A stretch of 5,936 bases of DNA from Xanthobacteraceae bacterium (GTDB lineage Bacteria > Pseudomonadota > Alphaproteobacteria > Rhizobiales > Xanthobacteraceae): NCBI GenBank assembly GCA_030036975.1, contig JASHSE010000604.1, positions 1-5,936 of the forward strand, in the 5' to 3' direction. The position numbers and the translations under genes are program-made. Below, piece by piece: positions 1 to 4,706 of this stretch (position 1 is its first letter; every line of letters starts with the position of its first letter). The notes under the pieces were generated by a model, which was not told where the DNA came from, did not search any database, and saw only the letters and a list, made by a program, of their open reading frames with translations.

Positions 1-38
1 TGTTGGGAATGGTTCATGGGAAGGGATGGGTATCGACA

Positions 39-284
39 ATGAGAGACGCTGCTGCCGAAACGGCCAAGAAAATCACGCAGAAAATCACGCAGAAAACCGC
101 GCCAAAGGCCGTCGTCGCCAAGGAAAATGTGGACAATGCGAAGGAAACCGCGCTGGACCGCCGCTATGGTGCGATCGGCATTTCAGCCGTCGCCGCCGCG
201 GCGCGCTATCAGGGCGTGGCCAAGAATCCGGCCTACGCCCCGGTCGCGAATGGGTGGTATGAGCCGGCCGATGAGGCCGCCTAG
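39..284 (+). CDS. Small Ala/Lys-rich hypothetical protein (81 aa)
   Basis: I do not recognise the family. The third codon positions are overwhelmingly G or C, which supports real coding. The ATG at 39 was chosen because an AAGGGA motif lies at 21-26, although the 12-nt spacing is rather long. In-frame alternatives are an ATG at 9 and a TTG at 3, whose upstream signals are cut off by the window edge. The N-terminal half (residues 1-40) is charged and Ala/Lys-rich and likely helical, with a duplicated Lys-Ile-Thr-Gln unit. Residues about 46-60 are Ala/Gly-rich, and the tail is acidic with several Tyr and Pro. There is no signal peptide or convincing membrane span. It converges on the SPW gene across a repeat block. 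Function is unknown; a soluble stress-associated or surface-binding helix protein is only a guess. Confidence 0.6.
   Translation: MRDAAAETAKKITQKITQKTAPKAVVAKENVDNAKETALDRRYGAIGISAVAAAARYQGVAKNPAYAPVANGWYEPADEAA
69..92 (+). repeat. 12-bp tandem duplication inside the small CDS
   Basis: The 12-mer AAAATCACGCAG occurs twice head to tail (69-80 and 81-92) and is followed by another AAAA-C. It is a multiple of three, so it duplicates a Lys-Ile-Thr-Gln unit in frame. It looks like a simple slippage duplication. Confidence 0.85.
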
Positions 285-300
285 GCCGCGAGGCGGCAGC

Positions 301-364
301 AGTCAGAAATCAGACACCGATTTCCGAGGGTTCCGATTCGATTTTCGACTTCTGATTTCTGACT
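301..364. repeat. 14-bp perfect inverted repeat between convergent genes
   Basis: AGTCAGAAATCAGA (301-314) is the exact reverse complement of TCTGATTTCTGACT (351-364), with a 36-nt loop between them. A smaller hairpin, GAAATC/GATTTC (306-311 with 319-324), is an alternative fold of the left arm. The block lies between the 3' ends of the small CDS (stop at 284, +) and the SPW gene (stop at 365, -). It could therefore protect or end both transcripts, but neither strand has a T-run after the stem, so it is not called an intrinsic terminator. Confidence 0.75.
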
Positions 365-388
365 TCAGATTTCCGGCTTCAGATTTCT
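347..388. repeat. Three tandem 14-bp AT-richer repeats
   Basis: Three units follow one another: GACTTCTGATTTCT (347-360), GACTTCAGATTTCC (361-374) and GGCTTCAGATTTCT (375-388). Neighbouring units differ at two to three positions. A degraded related stretch lies at about 319-346. The composition is clearly more AT-rich than the surroundings. Units two and three run into the 3' end of the SPW gene and supply its last codons and stop. Similar TCAGAAATCAGA-type runs occur between genes in rhizobial genomes as I remember them, but this was not searched. Confidence 0.75.
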
Positions 389-730
389 GACGTCCGTCTG
401 ATCCCGCGCGAGCCACGCCTCGGACGCGGCGAGGACCGCCACGACGACGCCGATGGCGACGTCGATGGTCATGGCCTGGCTGTCCTGGAAGGCGAGCAGC
501 CAGGGCGCTACGATCAGCGCTAAGCCGGCGACCAGCATGAGCCATTCCTCCCAGACCGCAAACGCGGCGAGCGCCGCGATCGACAGCACAGCGATGATGA
601 TGCCGACGATCGAGGCGGTCTGCCATGGCGCGCCGCCGGACAGATCGAACAGCCATGGCGAAAAAAACAGCACCACGGCGAGCGACAGGTTCACCACGTC
701 GCAGAGCCGCAAGTTACACCACTCTTCCAT
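365..730 (-). CDS. SPW repeat membrane protein (121 aa)
   Basis: This is a small integral membrane protein of the SPW-repeat type (PF03779 by recall), whose biochemical role is not established. Two similar halves are visible. The first carries Ser-Pro-Trp at residues 24-26 after a hydrophobic run, and the second carries Ala-Pro-Trp at 75-77. Each is followed by a polar turn and another hydrophobic helix, giving about four membrane spans (10-26, 38-60, 62-80, 88-104). The ATG at 730 is preceded on the minus strand by GGAGAGGG about four nt upstream. The longer in-frame extension to 871 is Arg-rich, unlike the family, and was dropped. An EcfG-like promoter lies about 107 bp upstream. The last eight or so residues are encoded by the 14-bp repeats and look like an acquired tail. 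Confidence 0.85.
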   Translation of the reverse strand: MEEWCNLRLCDVVNLSLAVVLFFSPWLFDLSGGAPWQTASIVGIIIAVLSIAALAAFAVWEEWLMLVAGLALIVAPWLLAFQDSQAMTIDVAIGVVVAVLAASEAWLARDQTDVRNLKPEI

Positions 731-836
731 GACACCCTCTCCGACAGGGACAATTGACGCTGTCGGTCGTACGGCTATCGGCCATGCACATCGGCGCAGA
801 CGCGGCCGCCGCGTCGGCGCTGCCCGATATTCGCAG

Positions 837-861
837 AACCGAACGCGGCGGCTTTGGTTCC
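837..861 (-). promoter_or_regulatory. EcfG-like (general stress sigma) promoter for the SPW gene
   Basis: On the minus strand, GGAAC (861-857) is followed after exactly 16 nt by GGTT (840-837). The alphaproteobacterial EcfG/RpoE2 consensus is GGAAC-N16/17-CGTT, so this differs at one -10 base, the least conserved one. Transcription would start near 830, giving a leader of about 100 nt before the SPW ATG. This is inferred from pattern only. Confidence 0.4.
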
Positions 862-910
862 GCTGCAGCATATTTGATGCGGCCGGGGCGCCGTCAAAGG
901 CGCGTGCGGG

Positions 911-1582
911 ATGAAGCGTGCCGCTGATTTGTCCGGCTTCTCCGCCGCCGAGATCGAGGCCGGGCGCCGGCTGTTTGCCGGGGACTGGCAGTTTGTTGCG
1001 GCGGCACCGGCGCTAACGGCGCTGCCGCCGATGGCCGGGCCGGAAATCGCTTTTGCCGGCCGCTCCAACGTCGGCAAGTCGAGTCTCATCAACGCGCTGA
1101 CCGGCCGGCGCGCACTGGCCCGTACCGCGGCGACGCCGGGTCGCACCCAAGAGCTGATTTTCTTCGCGGGCGGGGAAGGCGGCCATGACCGCGTGGCGCT
1201 GGTCGATATGCCGGGCTACGGCTACGCCGCGGCGCCCAGAGCCAAGGTTGCGGCCTGGACGGCGCTCATCTACGACTATTTGCGCGGCCGCGCCACGCTG
1301 GCGCGCGTCTACCTGCTGATCGATGCGCGCCGCGGTCTGATGCCGGCCGACGACGAGATCATGGCCACGCTCGATCAAGCGGCAGTGAGCTATCAGGTCG
1401 TCCTTACCAAGTCCGACGCTCTCGCCGCCGCGGCGCTCGAGGAACGCTCGGCGTCGTTGCGCCAACAACTGGCGAAGCGGCCGGCGGCTTATCCAATGGT
1501 TCTGGCGACCTCTGCCGAAACGGCAGCGGGGATAACCGAACTGCGCGCTGCTATCCATCGGCTATTGCGTGAGCGGAGGTGA
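911..1582 (+). CDS. engB: EngB/YihA ribosome-biogenesis GTP-binding protein (223 aa)
   Basis: This is an essential cytoplasmic GTPase of the TrmE-Era-EngA-EngB superfamily that takes part in late assembly of the large ribosomal subunit. All G motifs are intact: G1 GRSNVGKS at residues 50-57, G2 in TPGRTQ at 75-80, G3 DMPG at 99-102, G4 TKSD at 166-169 and G5 TSAE at 200-203. The length is normal for the family. The N-terminal segment before G1 (EAGRRLFAGDWQF, then LPPMAGPE) matches the rhizobial form from recall. The ATG at 911 has only a weak upstream AAGG (about 11 nt away), but it gives the expected N-terminus. The gene is monocistronic here: SPW diverges upstream and the triple-repeat membrane gene converges downstream. 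Usual neighbours are yidC upstream and argB downstream; a minus-strand gene separates it from argB. Confidence 0.96.
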   Translation: MKRAADLSGFSAAEIEAGRRLFAGDWQFVAAAPALTALPPMAGPEIAFAGRSNVGKSSLINALTGRRALARTAATPGRTQELIFFAGGEGGHDRVALVDMPGYGYAAAPRAKVAAWTALIYDYLRGRATLARVYLLIDARRGLMPADDEIMATLDQAAVSYQVVLTKSDALAAAALEERSASLRQQLAKRPAAYPMVLATSAETAAGITELRAAIHRLLRERR

Positions 1583-1636
1583 GGGAGCGAAGGCCCTCGC
1601 GATCGGCGCCCGCGCAGTAAACATTGAAGCGAAAAA

Positions 1637-1665
1637 GCCGGCTGCGGGGAGCTCCCGCAACCGGC
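1637..1665 (-). terminator. Intrinsic terminator of the triple-repeat membrane gene
   Basis: The arms 1637-1648 and 1654-1665 pair over 12 positions with one C/A mismatch around a five-nt loop. On the minus strand the GC-rich stem is followed directly by TTTTTC (1636-1631). It lies about 36 nt past the stop of the minus-strand gene. On the plus strand no T-run follows, so it should end the minus-strand transcript and not reliably that of engB. Confidence 0.8.
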
Positions 1666-1701
1666 CCGTTCTAGGGCTCAGACCAGAGGGCTGTCGAGCG
1701 G

Positions 1702-2382
1702 TCAGGAGATCGGCCGCGTCTGCGGCGTTGTGGTCGTGCGCATGAAGCCGACCATGGTGCCGCTGAGCGTGCTGCCGGTCAGCAGGATGGCAGCGCCTGA
1801 GACCAGGATGCCGATCAGCGTCAACGGCACCGTGTAGAGGCCGGCGACCGCGAGGATGCCCAGCACGATAACGGCTACCCCGCCCATTGCCTGCAACATC
1901 GCGGAACCGACGGCGACCTCGTTGGCGATAATCCGCAGCACTGGCGCGCGCGCCTGGAACTGCGCCGCCATCGACCGCGACGTCAGTAACTGCCATACGG
2001 ACGAGCTACTGAGCGCAAGCGCGGCGCCGAACGCGATCACGGCGATCGACGTCAGCATCGCCGCGTGCAGACCAAGCAACGCCAGCACGCCGAGCACGAT
2101 GCCGGCAACGCCCACCAGGAACAACGCGGTCAGGCCGCCACCGCCCACCGCCGACGCGCTGCCTTCGGGCTCCATCGCGAACTCACTCAACATGGTGCCG
2201 CCCTGGATCAGCAACGCGGCGCCAAATACGATCGTCGCTATCGACACCAGCACTTCGGGATGGACGCCTGCAAGGCCGATGATCGCCAGCACGATCGCGG
2301 CGATACCTCCGAGCGCATCGACAAAACCGCCATAGGTTGCGGCTTCACCCGATGCCGTCGTGGACGAATAGGTCATTGACAT
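1702..2382 (-). CDS. Triple-repeat six-helix membrane protein, HdeD/DUF308-like architecture (226 aa)
   Basis: This is a hydrophobic protein with three homologous helical-hairpin units, at residues about 25-61, 90-125 and 167-203. All three share the same spaced residues: G26/91/168, the I-V-L triplet at 30-32/95-97/172-174, G39/104/181, L45/110/187, I48/113/190 and G-A-A at 54-56/119-121/196-198. Six membrane spans are expected, with a polar linker (136-160) before the third unit. Paired-helix repeats are typical of HdeD/DUF308 acid-stress proteins, but sequence identity to that family is not obvious to me, so the call is architectural. The ATG at 2382 follows TAAGGAGGT at optimal spacing (5 nt). 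A second ATG at 2376 is possible. An exact EcfG consensus upstream and a terminator downstream make it a self-contained, probably stress-induced unit. Confidence 0.85.
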   Translation of the reverse strand: MSMTYSSTTASGEAATYGGFVDALGGIAAIVLAIIGLAGVHPEVLVSIATIVFGAALLIQGGTMLSEFAMEPEGSASAVGGGGLTALFLVGVAGIVLGVLALLGLHAAMLTSIAVIAFGAALALSSSSVWQLLTSRSMAAQFQARAPVLRIIANEVAVGSAMLQAMGGVAVIVLGILAVAGLYTVPLTLIGILVSGAAILLTGSTLSGTMVGFMRTTTTPQTRPIS

Positions 2383-2386
2383 GTCA

Positions 2387-2396
2387 AACCTCCTTA
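2387..2396 (-). promoter_or_regulatory. Near-perfect Shine-Dalgarno site fixing the start at 2382
   Basis: On the minus strand TAAGGAGGT matches the 16S rRNA anti-Shine-Dalgarno fully. It sits five nt before the ATG at 2382 and 11 nt before the ATG at 2376. It selects the first of the two ATGs and rules out the longer Arg-rich extension to 2424. Confidence 0.85.
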
Positions 2397-2522
2397 ATCG
2401 GTACGGAGGATGCTGCCGGGCCAATTGTGTGGGGAACTTACGGCGGGAACCCCGTTATTAGCTGCGCGGGCTCCGTTTCGCTCTCGCACGCCGTTCGGTC
2501 CGGTGCGTGCCTCTCCACAGAC

Positions 2523-2547
2523 AACGTTTGCAGCCTTGCCGTGTTCC
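2523..2547 (-). promoter_or_regulatory. EcfG (general stress response) promoter, exact consensus
   Basis: On the minus strand GGAAC (2547-2543) is followed after exactly 16 nt by CGTT (2526-2523). This is the EcfG/RpoE2 consensus GGAAC-N16/17-CGTT with every defined base present. It points at the triple-repeat membrane gene and would start transcription near 2516, giving a leader of about 130 nt. In the alphaproteobacterial pathway this sigma factor is released by the PhyR-NepR partner switch. The assignment is by pattern match. Confidence 0.65.
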
Positions 2548-2611
2548 GCGAGTGGGCCTGGCAAAAGGCCTTTCTCTGCAGCACGGTAGCGGCTAAATAA
2601 CGATTTCGCCC

Positions 2612-2617
2612 AAGGAG
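2612..2617 (+). promoter_or_regulatory. argB ribosome binding site
   Basis: AAGGAG lies seven nt before the ATG at 2624 and fixes the argB start. No convincing housekeeping promoter was seen in the 240-bp divergent region 2383-2623. Confidence 0.8.
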
Positions 2618-2623
2618 TTCCTA

Positions 2624-3508
2624 ATGGAGGTGACGCCGTTTCAGCAGGCCCGTATCCTGGCCGAGGCGCTGCCCTATATGCAGCGCTACGACGAAGCGAC
2701 CATCGTCATCAAATACGGCGGCCACGCCATGGGCGAGGAGCAGCTGGCCCGCGATTTTGCGCGTGACATCGTGCTCCTGGAGCAGACCGCTATAAATCCG
2801 GTCGTGGTGCACGGCGGCGGGCCGCAGATCGAGGCCATGCTCAAGAAGGTCGGCGTGCAATCGCAATTCGCCGGAGGCCTGCGCATCACCGACGCCAAGA
2901 CGCTGGAAATCGTCGAGATGGTGCTGGCCGGATCGATCAATAAACAGATGGTCGGGTACATCAACGACGCCGGCGGCAAGGCCGTGGGGCTGTGCGGCAA
3001 AGACGGCAACATGGTGATCGCGCGCAAGCTCACGCGCAACGTCGTCGATCCGGGGTCGAACATCGAACGCGTGGTCGACCTTGGCTTTGTCGGCGAGCCG
3101 GACAAAATCGATACCACCGTGCTGATGCAAATTCTCGGTCGCGACCTGATCCCGGTCCTGGCGCCGGTCGCCGCTTCCGCCGCCGGCGGCACGTTTAACG
3201 TCAATGCCGATACGTTTGCCGGCGCCATTGCCGGCGCGCTCAAGGCCAAGCGTTTTCTCCTGTTGACCGATGTTCCCGGCGTGCTCGACAGGTCGAAGAA
3301 GCTGATCCCGCAGCTGTCGGTCGAGGACGCGCGGGCGTTGATCGCCGACGGCACCATTGCCGGCGGCATGATTCCGAAAGTCGAGACCTGCATCGATGCG
3401 CTGGAGCGCGGCGTCGAGGGCGTGGTCATTCTCGACGGCAAGGTGCCGCACGCGGTGCTGCTCGAATTGTTCACCGAGCTCGGCGCCGGAACGCTCATTC
3501 ACAATTGA
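2624..3508 (+). CDS. argB: Acetylglutamate kinase (294 aa)
   Basis: ArgB phosphorylates N-acetyl-L-glutamate with ATP, the second step of arginine biosynthesis, in the cytoplasm. It belongs to the amino-acid kinase family and is full length. Key residues by alignment from memory with the E. coli enzyme: Lys30 in the KYGGHAM motif, the HGGGPQI glycine loop at 63-69, Arg87, Asn192/Asn194 and Asp195 in FNVNAD, and Lys252 in GGMIPK. All are present. The N-terminal extension before Lys30 (residues 5-22, FQQARILAEALPYMQ) corresponds to the helix that lets arginine-sensitive enzymes form hexamers, so feedback inhibition by arginine is likely. It has its own ribosome binding site. It is separated from engB by the minus-strand membrane gene and followed by REP-like hairpins. 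Confidence 0.97.
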   Translation: MEVTPFQQARILAEALPYMQRYDEATIVIKYGGHAMGEEQLARDFARDIVLLEQTAINPVVVHGGGPQIEAMLKKVGVQSQFAGGLRITDAKTLEIVEMVLAGSINKQMVGYINDAGGKAVGLCGKDGNMVIARKLTRNVVDPGSNIERVVDLGFVGEPDKIDTTVLMQILGRDLIPVLAPVAASAAGGTFNVNADTFAGAIAGALKAKRFLLLTDVPGVLDRSKKLIPQLSVEDARALIADGTIAGGMIPKVETCIDALERGVEGVVILDGKVPHAVLLELFTELGAGTLIHN

Positions 3509-3552
3509 TCCGTCAGTATGGTTCACAATCCAGCTGAGCGCTTCAGCTTCCG

Positions 3553-3618
3553 CTGGCTCCCGCGAAAGCGCGGACCCAGCTCTTTGCAGCCTTTGGATTC
3601 CCGCTTGCGCGGGAATGA
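3553..3618. repeat. Pair of REP-like hairpins between argB and the permease gene
   Basis: The first hairpin has the arms CTGG...CCGCG (3553-3564) and CGCGG...CCAG (3569-3579) around AAAG, with a three-versus-two-nt internal loop. The second is a perfect eight-bp stem, ATTCCCGC (3597-3604) and GCGGGAAT (3609-3616), around TTGC, within a TGGATTCCCGC...GCGGGAATGA frame typical of REP-type palindromes in Proteobacteria. A further six-bp hairpin, AGCTGA/TCAGCT, lies just upstream (3532-3548). No T-run follows. The paired layout resembles a BIME. The last stem ends only 11 nt before the permease ATG. Confidence 0.7.
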
Positions 3619-3627
3619 GCGGATGAA

Positions 3628-4500
3628 ATGAGACCGAGCGGCGCGCGCGGGCGGCTTTACGCGTTGTGGCCCGGCCTTGTCGCGGCGACGTCGTTCGGCG
3701 TCTCCGACACGCTGGTCAAGCTCGTCCTTGCGTCCGGCATCGACGTGCTGACCTTGGCGCTCATTCGCGGCCTGGTCGGCGTCGCCATCCTGTTCGCGTA
3801 CCTGCGGCTTGGCGCGCCGCCGCCGCCGGCCAGCGCGCGCCAGCGCGCCTTCGCGCTGGCGCTCGGCGTGTTATTCGCCGCGATCGTCTACGGCCTGTTC
3901 GAGGCGATCGACCGCATCGCCGTGCCGGTCGCAGTTCTCACTTATTTCATTTATCCGCTGTTGACCGGGATCGGCGGCGTCATGTTCGGGGTCGAGCGCA
4001 TCGGCTGGCAGGGCATGGCCGCGGCACTCATCGCCTTCTGTGGCCTGGCCCTGACCATCGAGGCCTATCCGCAGCACCTGTCGCTGGTCGGTTTGGGCTT
4101 TGCGCTCGGCGCCGCCTTGTGCCGCGCCGCGTTCCTGCTGCTGGCGCGGCGCGAATTGCAGCAGCTCGATCCGCGGCTGACCACCTGGTATTCGCTCGTT
4201 TCCTCGACCGCGATCTTCGCCATCGCGGCGGCCGCCGCCTTGAACTGGCCGGCCGCGCACGACGTCGGTGGCTGGGCGCTTGCGAGCATCGTCGGCGTCG
4301 CCACTGCGATCGCGATCCTGACGCTCTACATGTCGACCATCCGCATCGGTCCGTTCCGCAGCGCGCTGATCATGAACCTCGAGCCGCTGCTGGCGACCGC
4401 GCTCAGCGCACCGCTGCTCGGCCAGGTGATTACACCCGTTCAGGCGCTGGGTGCCGCCATCATGCTGGCCGCCTTGGTCGCGTTCCAGTCCTGGCGCTGA
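3628..4500 (+). CDS. EamA-family (DMT superfamily) transporter (290 aa)
   Basis: This is an inner-membrane permease with two EamA domains (residues about 13-143 and 152-288) and about ten hydrophobic spans (14-34, 39-59, 76-93, 96-120, 127-143, 152-172, 185-205, 215-237, 244-264, 268-288). Each half ends with the family's characteristic late-helix segment: IYPLL...GVERIGWQG around 108-129, and NLEPLLATAL with Glu252-Pro253 followed by LLGQVITPVQALGAA. Such proteins export or import small metabolites such as amino acids; the substrate cannot be told from sequence. The ATG at 3628 has only a weak GAGCGG upstream. A second ATG at 3623 is in another frame. The REP-like hairpin directly upstream may affect initiation. 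The position after argB invites a link to arginine or amino-acid export, but nothing in the sequence proves it. Confidence 0.92.
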   Translation: MRPSGARGRLYALWPGLVAATSFGVSDTLVKLVLASGIDVLTLALIRGLVGVAILFAYLRLGAPPPPASARQRAFALALGVLFAAIVYGLFEAIDRIAVPVAVLTYFIYPLLTGIGGVMFGVERIGWQGMAAALIAFCGLALTIEAYPQHLSLVGLGFALGAALCRAAFLLLARRELQQLDPRLTTWYSLVSSTAIFAIAAAAALNWPAAHDVGGWALASIVGVATAIAILTLYMSTIRIGPFRSALIMNLEPLLATALSAPLLGQVITPVQALGAAIMLAALVAFQSWR

Positions 4501-4520
4501 CGGTGTAACGCACTGTTCCC

Positions 4521-4641
4521 CGTCATCCTGAGAGCCTGTGAATCTATTGATTTTGGAGGTTTGCGACCTGAGTCAAATCAAGGACTTAGGACCCTGGAAA
4601 ATCGCAAAACGCGAATAGATTCACATTCTCTGAGGGTGACG
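4521..4641. repeat. Nested palindromic element (MITE- or REP-like)
   Basis: Several inverted repeats are nested about one centre. The outer arms 4521-4534 and 4628-4641 match at 12 of 14 positions, with one mismatch a G-T pair. Next are perfect 12-bp arms, TGTGAATCTATT (4537-4548) and AATAGATTCACA (4614-4625). Inside these lie TTTTG (4551-4555) with CAAAA (4605-4609), and a central hairpin CCTGAGTC (4567-4574) with GACTTAGG (4583-4590) around eight nt. The inner part is notably AT-rich compared with both neighbouring genes. It holds no ORF. The outer CGTCATCCTGAG-type ends resemble rhizobial REP palindromes, so the inner 89 bp may be a MITE-like insert. I found no target-site duplication. Confidence 0.75.
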
Positions 4642-4694
4642 CATAACGGTTACTGAAAATCGCGCTTGGTGTAACCTTGAACCGCAGTGGTGAC

Positions 4695-4700
4695 AGGAGG
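4695..4700 (+). promoter_or_regulatory. Ribosome binding site deciding the amidohydrolase start
   Basis: AGGAGG sits six nt before the ATG at 4707. It lies inside the longer open frame that begins with TTG at 4677, so it argues for the ATG and against the upstream TTG. Confidence 0.85.
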
Positions 4701-4706
4701 AAAGTC

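Noticed and set aside
301..388. CRISPR array
   Set aside because: The 14-bp units are directly adjacent with no spacers and are far shorter than CRISPR repeats; no cas gene is present.
754..781. TTGACG followed by TATCGG as a sigma-70 promoter for engB
   Set aside because: The -10 match is poor and the spacer only 16 nt; it is too weak to list as a promoter.
453..914. 153-codon plus-strand frame antisense to the SPW gene
   Set aside because: It is the complement of the SPW coding region and the intergenic region; it has no ribosome binding site and its composition is unlike a protein.
1637..1665. Reading the stem as a bidirectional terminator that also ends engB
   Set aside because: The plus strand has no T-run after the stem; only the minus-strand orientation fulfils the intrinsic terminator rule.
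2433..2456. GGAAC...CGTT on the plus strand as an EcfG promoter for argB
   Set aside because: The spacer is 15 nt, one short of the 16-17 nt required, and argB is a housekeeping gene.
2337..2600. 87-codon plus-strand frame crossing the divergent region before argB
   Set aside because: It begins inside the minus-strand membrane gene, has no ribosome binding site, and covers the EcfG promoter.
2621..3526. A 301-codon open frame antisense to argB, plus another of 270 codons (2686-3498)
   Set aside because: argB is unmistakable on the plus strand with all catalytic motifs. Long antisense frames are a by-product of high GC, and the translations resemble no protein family.
3498..3529. Eight-bp direct repeat TTCACAAT at the argB stop and 24 bp downstream, as a target-site duplication
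   Set aside because: The 16-bp interval between copies is too short to be an inserted element, and such an eight-mer pair can arise by chance.
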